Shown here one piece after another: positions 35,076 to 44,845 of a stretch of DNA of 44,962 nt. Source of the stretch: an uncultured Clostridia bacterium. Its GTDB lineage: Bacteria > Bacillota > Clostridia > Oscillospirales > Ruminococcaceae. Within the stretch, counting starts at the first letter, position 1. Each line of letters opens with the position of its first letter. A program made the translations under genes and the position numbers. Location: assembly GCA_944386285.1 (NCBI GenBank), contig CALXAM010000085.1:1-44962 (forward strand). Direction: 5' to 3'. A model generated the notes under the pieces. The model was not told where the DNA came from and did no database searches. It saw nothing but the letters and a program-made list of their open reading frames with translations.

Positions 35076-36356
35076 ATGAACCGATTTGTCTTTTCACCTG
35101 CGGACATTCTGCTGTATAACGGCGAAAACCCGACCGCTTTCAGCGTGATTGCCTGCGATCAATACACCTCTGAGCCACAGTACTGGGAAAACGTCCGCGC
35201 TGTGGTGGGAAAGCACCCGTCGGCGCTGCACCTAATCTTTCCGGAAGCCGATTTTAAAACGGCGGATTTCGACGCGCGGATTATGTCGATCAACGTGGCG
35301 ATGGCGAACTATTTAAAAGCGTCGCTGTTTTCGACCTACAAAGACGCGGTGATCTACACCGAACGCACCTTAAAAAACGGAAAGGTGCGCAAGGGGCTCA
35401 TTGGAAAAATCGACCTTGAGGAATACCAGTACACGCAAGGGTCCACCAGCCGTGTGCGTGCGACAGAGGGAACCGTGCTTGAACGGATTCCGCCGCGCGT
35501 GCGCATCCGCAAAAACGCGCCGCTCGAGCTGCCGCACGTCATGCTGCTCATTGACGACGCGTCCCGCTCGATCATCGAGCCGCTTGAAGGCTGGGCGCAG
35601 ACGCAGGAGAAGCTGTATGACTTTGACCTGATGTTAGAAAGCGGCCATCTGCGCGGCTATTTATTGGATGATACGCAAAAACAGCGCGTCGTCACTGCGC
35701 TCGAAGCGCTTGCCGACGAGGAAGTATTCTTTAAAAAGTACGGCATCACCGGCGCGTCGGTGTTACAGTATGCAGTCGGCGACGGCAACCACTCGCTTGC
35801 CACTGCCAAAAAGGCATATCTTGAATTAAAGGAACGCATCGGTGTGGAAGCAGCGCTTCAGCACCCCGCACGGTACGCGCTCGTTGAAGTGGTAAACCTG
35901 TATGACGAATCGCTCGAATTTGAAGCGATCCACCGCGTGCTGTTTGACATTGAGCCGCAGAAGGTGTTAAACGCGCTTGAAATCGCGTTCTCTCCGTCGG
36001 ATACACCGGTTCCCGGCGCCCACAAACTCACCATTGTGCAAAACGGCGAAAAGCATACCGTCTATCTCACGGAGACTGCGCACAGCTTGACGGTCGGCGA
36101 TTTGCAGTCGTTTTTGGATGAATATTTAAAGAAGCGTCCGGGCGAGGTCGACTACATTCACGGCGAGGACGCCGTCTTAAAGCTGACAATGCAGCCAAAC
36201 ACGCTGGGATTCCTTTTAGAGCCGATGAAAAAAGAGGAGCTCTTCCCTTCTGTCATCACAGACGGCGCACTGCCGCGGAAAACCTTTTCCATGGGCGAAG
36301 CGTGCGACAAACGCTTTTACTGGGAAGCCAGAAAAATCAAACCTTTAAACGAATAA
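35076..36356 (+). CDS. DUF1015 family protein (possible SerK-like kinase)
   Basis: A 426-residue protein matching DUF1015 over its length: FSPADILLYNGENPTAFSVIACDQYTS at the start, 'RVRATEGTVLERIPPRVRIRKNA' near 128-150, and YAVGDGNHSLATAKKAY near 230-246, the last being the likely catalytic loop. Some members are free-serine kinases (archaeal SerK; SbnI), which would fit amino-acid metabolism, but the bacterial family is mostly uncharacterised. ATG 35076 is preferred over TTG 35073; GGGAG at 35061-35065. It lies 27 bases after the zinc-ribbon gene, perhaps on the same transcript. Confidence 0.88.
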   Translation: MNRFVFSPADILLYNGENPTAFSVIACDQYTSEPQYWENVRAVVGKHPSALHLIFPEADFKTADFDARIMSINVAMANYLKASLFSTYKDAVIYTERTLKNGKVRKGLIGKIDLEEYQYTQGSTSRVRATEGTVLERIPPRVRIRKNAPLELPHVMLLIDDASRSIIEPLEGWAQTQEKLYDFDLMLESGHLRGYLLDDTQKQRVVTALEALADEEVFFKKYGITGASVLQYAVGDGNHSLATAKKAYLELKERIGVEAALQHPARYALVEVVNLYDESLEFEAIHRVLFDIEPQKVLNALEIAFSPSDTPVPGAHKLTIVQNGEKHTVYLTETAHSLTVGDLQSFLDEYLKKRPGEVDYIHGEDAVLKLTMQPNTLGFLLEPMKKEELFPSVITDGALPRKTFSMGEACDKRFYWEARKIKPLNE

Positions 36357-36358
36357 CC

Positions 36359-36388
36359 AAAAGCAGCCCGCGTGGGGCTGCTTTTTTG
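36359..36388 (+). terminator. Terminator of the DUF1015 gene
   Basis: AAGCAGCCC (36361-36369) pairs with GGGCTGCTT (36375-36383) around a short loop, followed by six T. Confidence 0.9.
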
Positions 36389-36406
36389 CTTTAGCCCGTT
36401 AAACTA

Positions 36407-36435
36407 TTGACAAGCGACTGGGAATCATATAAAAT
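36407..36435 (+). promoter_or_regulatory. Promoter of acn-icd-rex
   Basis: TTGACA (36407-36412), 17-base spacer, TAAAAT (36430-36435). Transcription would begin about 105 bases before the aconitase ATG. Confidence 0.85.
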
Positions 36436-36466
36436 AAAATACATGGATTCTAATAAAAAATGAACG

Positions 36467-36518
36467 TGGAAATCGTGCAGATTGCACACCGGACCGGCGC
36501 CCGGATTTCCAATTTTTC
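36467..36518 (+). promoter_or_regulatory. Structured leader of acn, attenuator-like
   Basis: TGGAAATC (36467-36474) pairs with GATTTCCA (36504-36511), which is followed by ATTTTTC. Inside the closed loop are a small hairpin (GTGCA-GAT-TGCAC, 36475-36487) and a CCGG-bordered GC-rich part. A branched stem ending in a T run within a 5' leader suggests premature termination control; no known riboswitch was recognised. Confidence 0.5.
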
Positions 36519-36545
36519 ATCCGCACCGGAGAAACGGAGTTTGCT

Positions 36546-38483
36546 ATGGGACTTACAATCGCAGAGAAAATTCTGTCGGCGCACGTTGTTGACGGAACCT
36601 TCGAAAAAGGCAATGAAATCGGTTTAAAGATCGACCAGACACTCACCCAGGACGCCACCGGTACAATGGCGTATCTTGAATTTGAGGCAATGGGCGTCAA
36701 ACGTGTTCAGACAGAACGAAGCGTCGCATATATTGACCACAACACCTTGCAGTCGGGCTTTGAAAATGCCGACGACCACCGTTTCATCGGTTCGGTTGCC
36801 AAAAAGCACGGCATTTATTTTTCCCGTCCGGGCAACGGAATCTGCCACCAGGTACATCTCGAGCGCTTTGCAAAACCGGGCAAAACGCTGATTGGCTCGG
36901 ACAGCCACACCCCGACCGCCGGCGGCATCGGCATGTTCGCAATGGGTGCGGGCGGCCTTGACGTGGCAGTCGCAATGGGCGGCGGCGCTTACTACATCAC
37001 CGCGCCGAAAATGGTTCGCATCAATCTGACCGGCAAGCTCCGTCCGTGGGTTGCCGCAAAAGATATTATTTTGGAAGTACTGCGTCTGCTGTCTGTCAAA
37101 GGCGGCGTCGGCAAAGTGATTGAATACGGCGGCGAAGGCGTCAAAACACTCTCCGTTCCGGAGCGTGCAACGATCACGAACATGGGTGCGGAGCTCGGCG
37201 CGACCACCTCGATTTTCCCGTCCGACGAAATCACCCGCGCATTCTTAAAGGCACAGGGCCGCGAAGAGGACTGGTGCGAAGTCAAAGCCGACGACGATGC
37301 AGTCTATGATGAAGTGTATCACATCGACCTGTCTGCGATTGCACCGATGGCAGCTTGTCCGCACAGCCCGGACCGTGTCAAAACGATTCCGGAAATCGGC
37401 AAACTGAAAGTCGATCAGGTCTGCATCGGCTCGTGCACAAACTCCTCGCTGCTCGACATGATGAAAGTCGCATACATTTTAAAAGGAAAGACCTGTCATC
37501 CGGACGTAAGCCTTTCGATCGCACCGGGCTCAAAACAGGTATTCCAGATGATGGCGCAGAACGGTCTTTTGGCAGATCTGATTGCAGCAGGCGCGCGTAT
37601 TCTCGAATGCGCATGCGGTCCGTGCATCGGCATGGGACAGTCGCCGAACTCCAAAGGCGTTTCGCTCCGTACGTTTAACCGCAACTTTGAGGGTCGTTCG
37701 GGCACTGCCGACGCGCAGATCTATCTCGTAAGCCCGGAGGTTGCCGCTGTATCGGCGCTCACCGGCTACTTGACCGACCCGAGCGAGGTGCTCGGCGAAA
37801 TGCCGACCTTTACCCTGCCGGACTCGTTCTTAATCAACGACAACATGATCGTGCCGCCAGCTTCCGAAGAGGAGATGGACTCCGTCGAAATCCTGCGCGG
37901 TCCGAACATCAAACCGTTCCCGGTGACCACCCCGCTCGATGAAACGATCGAAGCGCCGTGTGCACTCAAAGTCGGCGACAACATCACGACCGACCACATC
38001 ATGCCGGCCGGTGCGAAAATCCTGCCGCTGCGCTCGAACATTCCGGCGATCTCCATGCACTGCTTCACCGTGTGTGACAAGACCTTCCCGGAGCGCGCGC
38101 TCGCACTAAAACAGAGCATCATCGTCGGCGGCGCAAACTACGGACAAGGCTCCTCGCGTGAACACGCTGCACTCGCACCGCTTTATTTGGGTGTCAAAGC
38201 CGTTTTGGTGCAGTCGTTTGCCCGCATTCACCGTGCAAACCTGATTAACGCCGGCATTCTGCCGCTCACCTTTAAAAATGAAGCGGATTACGAAAAGATC
38301 GATCAGGACGACGTACTCCTGCTCAAAGACATCCGCAAGACGATCGAGAATGACGGCGAAATCGTTTTGGAAAACGTGACAAAAGGCATTCAGATTCCGG
38401 TTTCGTGCGATTTGTCCGGCCGTTCCAAAGACATCATTCTCGCAGGCGGCTTATTAAACTACACAAAACAACAGCTCAGCTGA
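36546..38483 (+). CDS. acnA: Aconitate hydratase
   Basis: Isomerises citrate to isocitrate with a [4Fe-4S] cluster. The 645-residue product is the shorter aconitase form common in anaerobes and archaea. Cluster cysteines are visible in GSCTNSS (near residue 296) and [10 protein letters not shown] (near 357-366); substrate-binding parts include [10 protein letters not shown] (near 119) and [10 protein letters not shown] (near 533). The swivelling domain is at the C-terminus, so it is complete. ATG 36546 follows ACGGAG. It is followed 28 bases later by icd, so the two consecutive citrate-branch enzymes are made together. Confidence 0.93.
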   Translation: MGLTIAEKILSAHVVDGTFEKGNEIGLKIDQTLTQDATGTMAYLEFEAMGVKRVQTERSVAYIDHNTLQSGFENADDHRFIGSVAKKHGIYFSRPGNGICHQVHLERFAKPGKTLIGSDSHTPTAGGIGMFAMGAGGLDVAVAMGGGAYYITAPKMVRINLTGKLRPWVAAKDIILEVLRLLSVKGGVGKVIEYGGEGVKTLSVPERATITNMGAELGATTSIFPSDEITRAFLKAQGREEDWCEVKADDDAVYDEVYHIDLSAIAPMAACPHSPDRVKTIPEIGKLKVDQVCIGSCTNSSLLDMMKVAYILKGKTCHPDVSLSIAPGSKQVFQMMAQNGLLADLIAAGARILECACGPCIGMGQSPNSKGVSLRTFNRNFEGRSGTADAQIYLVSPEVAAVSALTGYLTDPSEVLGEMPTFTLPDSFLINDNMIVPPASEEEMDSVEILRGPNIKPFPVTTPLDETIEAPCALKVGDNITTDHIMPAGAKILPLRSNIPAISMHCFTVCDKTFPERALALKQSIIVGGANYGQGSSREHAALAPLYLGVKAVLVQSFARIHRANLINAGILPLTFKNEADYEKIDQDDVLLLKDIRKTIENDGEIVLENVTKGIQIPVSCDLSGRSKDIILAGGLLNYTKQQLS

Positions 38484-38511
38484 TTTTCATACGCGAAGGA
38501 GGATTTTTCCC

Positions 38512-39720
38512 ATGGAAAAAATCAAAATGACAACGCCGCTCGTTGAGATGGACGGCGACGAGATGACCCGTGTCATCTGGAAGATGATCAAAGACATTCT
38601 GCTCACACCGTATATTGATCTGAACACGGAATATTACGACTTAGGTCTTGTGCACCGCAACGAAACAAACGATCAGGTCACGATTGACTCCGCAAACGCT
38701 ACCAAAAAGTACGGCGTTGCTGTCAAATGCGCGACAATCACACCGAACGCGGACCGCATGAAGGAGTACACCCTCAAAGAGATGTGGAAGAGCCCGAACG
38801 GCACAATCCGTGCGATCTTAGACGGCACTGTATTCCGCAAACCGATCATCGTCAAAGGCATCGAGCCATACGTTTCCACCTGGAAAAAACCGATCACGAT
38901 CGCCCGTCACGCATACGGCGATATCTATAAAAACACAGAGCTCCGCGTCAAAGCCGGCGCAAAAGCGGAACTGGTCGTCACCAATCCCGACGGCACAGAG
39001 GAGCGCGCGCTCATTCACGACTTTAAGGGCGACGGCATCGTGCAGGGCGTTCACAACTTAGACGACAGCATCAAAAGCTTTGCGCGCGCTTGCTTAAACT
39101 TCGCGCTCGACCAGAAAGAGGACATCTGGTTCGCAACAAAAGACACGATCTCCAAACAGTACGACCACCGCTTCAAAGACCTCTTCAACGAAGTCTACGA
39201 AACCGAATACAAAGAGCGGTTTGAAGCGGCAGGCATCGAATATTTCTACACCCTCATTGACGACGCGGTCGCACGCGTTATCCGCAGTGAAGGCGGCTTT
39301 ATCTGGGCGTGCAAAAACTATGACGGCGACGTCATGTCCGACATGGTGGCAACCGCGTTCGGTTCGCTCGGCATGATGACCTCCGTGCTCGTTTCGCCGG
39401 ACGGCGTGTATGAGTACGAAGCCGCACACGGCACCGTCACCCGCCACTACTATAAATACTTAAAAGGCGAATCGACCTCCACAAACTCGATTGCAACGCT
39501 GTTTGCATGGACCGGTGCGCTTTATAAACGCGGTGAGCTTGACAAAAACGACGCACTCATGGCGTTTGCGAAAAAGCTTGAACAGGCCGCTGTACAGACG
39601 ATTGAGGACGGTGTGATGACAGGCGACTTATACCGTTTGTCCACACTCGAAAACAAACAGACGGTTGACACAGAAACCTTCTTAAAAGAGATCAACGTCC
39701 GCCTGCAAGCACTTCTTTGA
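38512..39720 (+). CDS. icd: NADP-dependent isocitrate dehydrogenase (eukaryote-like type)
   Basis: Converts isocitrate to 2-oxoglutarate with NADP, giving the carbon skeleton for glutamate. The 402-residue product belongs to the homodimeric IDH type also found in eukaryotes: [18 protein letters not shown] (residues 11-28), [27 protein letters not shown] (substrate loop, near 93-108), [11 protein letters not shown] (metal site, near 270), and [13 protein letters not shown] (NADP specificity region, near 308-320). AAGGAGGA precedes ATG 38512. Middle gene of acn-icd-rex. Confidence 0.95.
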   Translation: MEKIKMTTPLVEMDGDEMTRVIWKMIKDILLTPYIDLNTEYYDLGLVHRNETNDQVTIDSANATKKYGVAVKCATITPNADRMKEYTLKEMWKSPNGTIRAILDGTVFRKPIIVKGIEPYVSTWKKPITIARHAYGDIYKNTELRVKAGAKAELVVTNPDGTEERALIHDFKGDGIVQGVHNLDDSIKSFARACLNFALDQKEDIWFATKDTISKQYDHRFKDLFNEVYETEYKERFEAAGIEYFYTLIDDAVARVIRSEGGFIWACKNYDGDVMSDMVATAFGSLGMMTSVLVSPDGVYEYEAAHGTVTRHYYKYLKGESTSTNSIATLFAWTGALYKRGELDKNDALMAFAKKLEQAAVQTIEDGVMTGDLYRLSTLENKQTVDTETFLKEINVRLQALL

Positions 39721-39749
39721 TTTTATCAAACAGAAAGGTCTTTTGATGC

Positions 39750-40412
39750 ATGGCACAGGAAAAGAACATCTCAAAAGCGGTCATTAAACGGCTTCCCCGC
39801 TACTATCGCTTTTTAGGCGAACTGTTAAACCAAGGTGTAGTCCGCATTTCATCGCGTCTGTTATCGGAGAAAATGGGAATCACTGCATCGCAGATCCGTC
39901 AGGATTTAAACTGTTTCGGCGGATTTGGTCAGCAGGGATACGGCTATAACGTTCAGGTGCTGCATGAGGAAATCGCTTCGATCTTAGGGCTTGACCGTCA
40001 GGCAGACGTCATCCTAATCGGTGCGGGAAACCTCGGGCGCGCGGTTGCAAACCATATGGAATTTGAGCAGCGCGGCTTTCGGCTGATCGGCATTTTCGAC
40101 AAGGACCCGGAACTGATTGGGCAAACGATCAAAGACGTGCTGATTCGCTCCACCGATAAGATTGAACCGTTCTGCCGTGTCTATCATCCGACTGCTGCGA
40201 TCTTGTGCATTCCCAAAACGGCAGCGAAGGAGTTAAGCGACCGGCTGATCGCCGCAGGGGTAAAGGGCTTTTGGAACTTCAGTCACTATGACCTCGCATT
40301 AAACCAAAAAGAACGCGGCATCGTTGTGGAAAACGTCCATATGAGCGACAGCTTAATGACCTTAAGCTATGAGTTAAAAGCGCTCACGGACAAGGAGAAA
40401 GCGGCGGAATAA
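39750..40412 (+). CDS. rex: Redox-sensing transcriptional repressor Rex
   Basis: Represses fermentative and respiratory genes and leaves DNA when NADH is high. The 220-residue product has the N-terminal winged helix (ISKAVIKRLPRYYRFLGEL and SSRLLSEKMGITASQIRQDLNCFG, residues 6-56), Rossmann motif GAGNLGRAVANH (near 91-102), and the C-terminal domain-swap helix. NFSHYDL near 176 is typical. AGAAAGG precedes ATG 39750. Placement after acn-icd suggests that citrate-branch expression is tied to NADH/NAD, but I found no clear Rex operator (TTGTGAA-N4-TTCACAA type) near the promoter at 36407. Confidence 0.95.
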   Translation: MAQEKNISKAVIKRLPRYYRFLGELLNQGVVRISSRLLSEKMGITASQIRQDLNCFGGFGQQGYGYNVQVLHEEIASILGLDRQADVILIGAGNLGRAVANHMEFEQRGFRLIGIFDKDPELIGQTIKDVLIRSTDKIEPFCRVYHPTAAILCIPKTAAKELSDRLIAAGVKGFWNFSHYDLALNQKERGIVVENVHMSDSLMTLSYELKALTDKEKAAE

Positions 40413-40520
40413 ACGCGCCGTACACAAAAAAAGCAAAAACGCACGAACATTTTGAGAAAAAGGTTCGCCCCGCTTTTTCCCTCTGTTTTCTTTTTATATC
40501 GTTCTCGCGGCAACAAGCGC

Positions 40521-40551
40521 AAAACAGGCAGTGCATACTGCCTGTTTTTTT
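40521..40551 (+). terminator. Terminator of acn-icd-rex
   Basis: AAACAGGCAGT (40522-40532) pairs with ACTGCCTGTTT (40537-40547) and is followed by T residues. The remaining part of 40413-40678 holds the pot promoter and leader; I see no gene. Confidence 0.9.
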
Positions 40552-40585
40552 ATGCACTCAAGTGCTGTGAATCGGTTTGTTTTTC

Positions 40586-40614
40586 TTGACAGCAGGAGAA
40601 AAAGGCGATATAGT
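40586..40614 (+). promoter_or_regulatory. Promoter of potABCD
   Basis: TTGACA (40586-40591), 17-base spacer, TATAGT (40609-40614). The frame of potA is open through here, but these bases are promoter. Confidence 0.85.
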
Positions 40615-40678
40615 ATCCTTGTTGTTTTATGTCGTTTTTTTATATAAACTGAAACAAAATGATGAAGGAGATCGGTCT

Positions 40679-42073
40679 GTGGAACACGAAAAATTACTTG
40701 ATTTAAAAAATATATCGCTTTCGTTCGGTCAGGACAAGATTCTTGACCGAATCAATCTGTATGTGCGCGACAAGGAATTTGTCACGCTGCTCGGCCCCTC
40801 CGGATGCGGAAAGACAACGACGCTTCGGATCATCGGCGGCTTTCAGACGCCGGACGAGGGCGACGTGCTGTTCGAGGGAAAACGCATCAACGACGTGCCG
40901 CCCTATAAGCGGAAGGTCAACACCGTGTTCCAGCGATACGCGCTGTTTCCGCATCTGAATGTGTTTGACAACGTCGCGTTCGGGTTAAAGGTCAACAAGG
41001 TGCCGCCTGCCGAAATCAAACAGCGCGTGCTTAAAATGCTCGAAGTCGTCGACTTAAAAGGCTTTGAGAAACGCCGCGTCACAAAACTTTCCGGCGGACA
41101 GCAGCAGCGTGTCGCGATTGCGCGCGCACTCGTCAACCAGCCGAAAGTGCTGCTGCTGGACGAACCGCTCGGCGCACTCGACTTAAAGCTCCGCAAGGAA
41201 ATGCAGATTGAATTAAAACGGATTCAAAAACAGCTTGGCATTACGTTTATTTACGTCACACACGATCAGGAGGAAGCGCTCTCGATGTCCGATACGATCG
41301 TCGTCATGAAGGGCGGCGAGATTCAGCAGATCGGCACGCCGGAGGACGTCTACAACGAGCCGAAAAACGCATTCGTCGCGGACTTCATCGGCGAGAGCAA
41401 TATTTTTGACGCCGTCATGCTCAAAGACTGTCTGGTTCGTTTTTCGGGCCATGAATTTGCCTGTGTGGACAAGGGCTTTGACGCAAATCAGCCGGTGGAT
41501 ATTGTCATCCGGCCGGAGGATATCGAGCTGACTGCCCCTGAACACAGTGTGTTGTCCGGCGTTGTCACCTCCTGTATTTTCAAAGGCGTGCACTACGAGA
41601 TGAACGTTTCCTGCGAGGGACTTGACTGGATGATTCACTCCACAAAAGGACGCGCCATCGGCGAACAGGTCGGCATCTCGTTTACGCCGAATGATATCCA
41701 CATCATGAACAAGATGTTCAAAGGCGCGCAGAACGAAATTTTAGGCGAGATCATCGCCCCCAATACCCTCTCGATGCTCGGCTGTGAGCTCAACGTCCAG
41801 ACCGATCTGCCCGAGGGAACGAAAGTAAACGTCACGATCGCACCCGACGCGATCGAGGTCGTTTCCCCTGACCAGAGCCATCTGATTGTGTGGCTTGAAT
41901 CGCTTATTTATAAAGGAAGATATAACGAGCTGATCGTCTATCATATGGAAACCGATTCGGAGATCATTCTCCACTCGATGCTCGACGAGCAGGTCGCGAC
42001 CAATATCGGCATCCGGTTTGACGAAAGCCGCTTGATTCTGACTGCACAGGAGGTGGAATCTGTTGAAGGGTAA
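40679..42073 (+). CDS. potA: Spermidine/putrescine ABC transporter ATPase with duplicated C-terminal domain
   Basis: ATPase of the polyamine importer. Starting at GTG 40679 (AAGGAG at 40665-40670) it has 464 residues, against about 350-380 in usual PotA. ABC domain: Walker [10 protein letters not shown] (39-47), signature LSGGQQQR (137-144), Walker [12 protein letters not shown] (near 157), H-loop THDQEEA. After residue 270 there are two similar TOBE-type units: [16 protein letters not shown] ... [11 protein letters not shown] ... IHST ... VGISF, then [16 protein letters not shown] ... [11 protein letters not shown] ... LHSM ... IGIRF. So the regulatory domain is duplicated in tandem. First gene of a tightly overlapping operon. 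Confidence 0.92.
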   Translation: MEHEKLLDLKNISLSFGQDKILDRINLYVRDKEFVTLLGPSGCGKTTTLRIIGGFQTPDEGDVLFEGKRINDVPPYKRKVNTVFQRYALFPHLNVFDNVAFGLKVNKVPPAEIKQRVLKMLEVVDLKGFEKRRVTKLSGGQQQRVAIARALVNQPKVLLLDEPLGALDLKLRKEMQIELKRIQKQLGITFIYVTHDQEEALSMSDTIVVMKGGEIQQIGTPEDVYNEPKNAFVADFIGESNIFDAVMLKDCLVRFSGHEFACVDKGFDANQPVDIVIRPEDIELTAPEHSVLSGVVTSCIFKGVHYEMNVSCEGLDWMIHSTKGRAIGEQVGISFTPNDIHIMNKMFKGAQNEILGEIIAPNTLSMLGCELNVQTDLPEGTKVNVTIAPDAIEVVSPDQSHLIVWLESLIYKGRYNELIVYHMETDSEIILHSMLDEQVATNIGIRFDESRLILTAQEVESVEG

Positions 42074-42878
42074 ACGGTCCATGGCGCTCCCCTATGTGGT
42101 GTGGAGCATTGCGTTCGTTGTGATTCCGCTTTTATTGGTGGTGTATTTCGCATTCACCGACAAAAACGGCGCGTTCACATTCGACAATCTCTCAAAGATT
42201 GTGCACTATCTGCCGATCTTTGCAAAATCAATCAACCTGGCGCTCATTGCCACGATTATTAGTTTTTTAATCGGCTACCCGCTCGCCTACTGCATCGCGC
42301 GCTCACGCACCCATGTGCAGCGGAATCTCATCCTGCTCGTGATGCTGCCGATGTGGATGAATTTCCTGCTGCGCACCTATGGCTGGATGACGCTCTTAGA
42401 AAACGAAGGCATCATCAACAAGCTGCTCGGCATGATCGGTCTCGGGCCGTTTGAAATGATCAACACACAGGGCGCTGTGGTGCTCGGCATGGTGTATAAC
42501 TATCTGCCGTTCATGGTGCTCCCGCTCTATTCGATTCTTGTAAAAATCGACCGCTCCGTGATTGAGGCGGCGCAGGATCTGGGCGCGAACCGGTTTCAGG
42601 TGCTGTGCAAGGTACTGTTTCCGCTGAGTATGCCGGGCATTGTATCGGGGGTCACGATGGTGTTTGTCCCGTCGGTCAGTACGTTTATCATCTCGAGAAT
42701 GCTGGGCGGCGGCGGCAATATGCTCATCGGCGATTTGATCGAAACGCAGTTCTTAGGCGGCTCATATAATCCCTATCTCGGCTCGGCGCTGTCGCTTGTG
42801 CTGATGGTCGTCATGCTCTTGATTATGACGGTGATGAACGCCTTTGACGAAGACGATATGGAGGGAATGCTTGTATGA
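42063..42878 (+). CDS. potB: Spermidine/putrescine ABC transporter permease PotB
   Basis: Membrane channel subunit with six predicted spans. The 271-residue product has the binding-protein-dependent transport motif [25 protein letters not shown] (EAA loop, near residues 167-191) that docks onto PotA. Start is TTG at 42063, since AGGAGG (42048-42053) is nine bases away, and the gene overlaps potA by 11 bases; ATG 42081 is a weaker alternative. It ends in an ATGA overlap with potC. Confidence 0.93.
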   Translation: MKGKRSMALPYVVWSIAFVVIPLLLVVYFAFTDKNGAFTFDNLSKIVHYLPIFAKSINLALIATIISFLIGYPLAYCIARSRTHVQRNLILLVMLPMWMNFLLRTYGWMTLLENEGIINKLLGMIGLGPFEMINTQGAVVLGMVYNYLPFMVLPLYSILVKIDRSVIEAAQDLGANRFQVLCKVLFPLSMPGIVSGVTMVFVPSVSTFIISRMLGGGGNMLIGDLIETQFLGGSYNPYLGSALSLVLMVVMLLIMTVMNAFDEDDMEGMLV

Positions 42879-43663
42879 GATCGATTGGAAAAAAGCTGTA
42901 CCTCGCCTGTTGTTTTCTGTTTTTATACGCGCCGATCGCCGTGCTCATCGTATTTTCCTTTAATGAATCGAAAAACCGCGCGACGTTCACGGGCTTTACG
43001 CTCAAATGGTATGCATCGCTGTTTCAAAATGAGCTGATTATGCGTTCACTTTTCAATACGCTGATCGTCGCCGCGGCGGCAAGTATCATCGCGACAGTGC
43101 TCGGCACGATTGCGGCGCTCGGCATCAGCGGCATGCGCAAACGGATGCGCAGCGCTGTCATGAACATCACCTATCTGCCGGTCATCAACCCGGAGATTAT
43201 CACCGGTATTTCGATGATGCTGCTGTTTGTGTTTATCAAGGAGATTTTCCACTTAGAGCTCGGATTTGTGACTGTGCTGATTGCGCACATCACATTCTGT
43301 CTGCCGTACGTGATTTTAAACGTCCTGCCGAAGCTTCGGCAGATGGATGTTTCATTGTATGAGGCGGCGCTCGATCTTGGCTGTACGCCGGTCAGCGCGT
43401 TTATAAAAGTTGTGCTGCCGCAGATCATGCCCGGCATCGCCTCGGGTTTTCTGATGTCGTTTACGTTTTCGCTCGACGACTTCATCATCACCTATTTTAC
43501 AAGCGGCAGTTCGTTCCAGACACTGCCGGTCACGATTTACTCGATGACGCGCATGAAAGTCAATCCGCAGATCAACGCACTGTCCACGCTGATGTTCGTT
43601 GCTGTACTTGTGCTGCTGTTATTGATGAATGTGCGCAAAAAGCCGAAAGGGGTGCACGCATGA
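42875..43663 (+). CDS. potC: Spermidine/putrescine ABC transporter permease PotC
   Basis: Second channel subunit, 262 residues, about six spans, with the EAA loop EAALDLGCTPVSAFIKVVLPQIMPG (near residues 164-188). N-terminal YLACCFLFLYAPIAVLIVFSFNES is typical of PotC. Both ends overlap neighbours by four bases (ATGA), so the four subunits are translationally coupled. Confidence 0.94.
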   Translation: MRSIGKKLYLACCFLFLYAPIAVLIVFSFNESKNRATFTGFTLKWYASLFQNELIMRSLFNTLIVAAAASIIATVLGTIAALGISGMRKRMRSAVMNITYLPVINPEIITGISMMLLFVFIKEIFHLELGFVTVLIAHITFCLPYVILNVLPKLRQMDVSLYEAALDLGCTPVSAFIKVVLPQIMPGIASGFLMSFTFSLDDFIITYFTSGSSFQTLPVTIYSMTRMKVNPQINALSTLMFVAVLVLLLLMNVRKKPKGVHA

Positions 43664-44826
43664 AACAACGCGCTGTTTGCCTGATTCTCTGTCTTGTTGT
43701 CTTTCTCACCGCACTCCCGATGCCCGCAGCGGCTGCTGAAGAGCAGGTATTATATGTGTATAACTGGGGCGAATACATCTCGGACGGCAGCGACGGCTCG
43801 ATTGACGTCATTGCCGAATTTGAAGCAACACACCCCGGTGTGCGCGTCGATTATCAGACGTATGCGACAAACGAGGAGATGTACGCAAAAATCGTCAGCG
43901 GCTCCGCGGAATACGATGTGCTCATTCCGTCGGACTATATGGTCGGCAAGCTGATTGAGGAAGATCGTTTGGCGCCGCTTAATTTTGAAAACATCGAAAA
44001 CTACCGCTATATTGACGAATCCTTCCGCGGTCTTGAATACGATCCGGAGAACAAATACTCGGTCCCCTATACCTGGGGCACCGTGGGAATCATCTACAAC
44101 AAAACGAAAGTCACCGAACCGGTCGAGAGCTGGGACATTTTGTGGGACGCAAACTACGCCGGTCAGATCCTGATGTTCAACAATCCGCGTGACGCGTTCG
44201 GCATCGCGTTAAAAAATCTCGGTTATTCGCAGAACACCACCGACCCTGAACAGCTTGCCGAAGCCACAGAAGTGCTCAAAGAGCAGAAATGGATCGTGCA
44301 GGCGTATGTCATGGATGAGATTTTTCCCAAAATGACAAACGGTGAAGCGGCGCTCGCACCGTATTATGCAGGCGACGCAATCACAATGATCGAGGACAAT
44401 CCCGATCTGGCGTTTGCCGTTCCGAAAGAGGGCACAAACCGGTTTGTCGATGCGATGGTGATTCCAAAGACATCAAAAAACAAGGAGCTGGCGGAGGAAT
44501 TTATCAATTTCATGCTGAATCCTGAGATTGCCGCGGCGAATATTTCGTATATCGGCTACTCGACGCCGATGACCGCGGCACGCGAGCTGTTAGACGATGA
44601 ACTCAAAGATAATCCGATCAGCTATCCGGACGAATCGATTCTCGAAAAATGCGATACATTTGTGAATCTCGATGAAGAGACAAACGACTATATGCAGAAC
44701 GCATGGATTGAGGTGCTGGCGTTTGGTGAAAACGACGTCGGTGCCATCGTCTGTCTTATCGTGGAAACGTCGGCAATCATCGCGCTTGCCGTATTCTTAA
44801 TTATCAAAAAGCGAAAAAACCGATAA
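43660..44826 (+). CDS. potD: Spermidine/putrescine-binding protein, membrane-anchored PotD
   Basis: Extracellular substrate-binding protein, 388 residues. A Sec signal peptide (residues 1-26, ending PAAAA) lacks a lipobox cysteine. The mature part starts with EQVLYVYNWGEYIS, the PotD/PotF hallmark, followed by YDVLIPSDYMV and YSVPYTWGTVGIIYNK. Unlike the usual lipoprotein of Gram-positives it ends in a hydrophobic span (near 360-382, GAIVCLIVETSAIIALAVFL) and a basic tail (KKRKNR), so it seems anchored by its C-terminus. Some aromatic and acidic residues typical of polyamine binding are present; exact ligand preference not determined. Confidence 0.92.
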   Translation: MKQRAVCLILCLVVFLTALPMPAAAAEEQVLYVYNWGEYISDGSDGSIDVIAEFEATHPGVRVDYQTYATNEEMYAKIVSGSAEYDVLIPSDYMVGKLIEEDRLAPLNFENIENYRYIDESFRGLEYDPENKYSVPYTWGTVGIIYNKTKVTEPVESWDILWDANYAGQILMFNNPRDAFGIALKNLGYSQNTTDPEQLAEATEVLKEQKWIVQAYVMDEIFPKMTNGEAALAPYYAGDAITMIEDNPDLAFAVPKEGTNRFVDAMVIPKTSKNKELAEEFINFMLNPEIAAANISYIGYSTPMTAARELLDDELKDNPISYPDESILEKCDTFVNLDEETNDYMQNAWIEVLAFGENDVGAIVCLIVETSAIIALAVFLIIKKRKNR

Positions 44827-44845
44827 ACGGTCATAAAAGTCAAAA

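Noticed and set aside
36390..36545. Rex operator at the acn promoter
   Set aside because: No inverted repeat of the TTGTGAA/TTCACAA or TTGTTAA/TTAACAA kind was found by eye.
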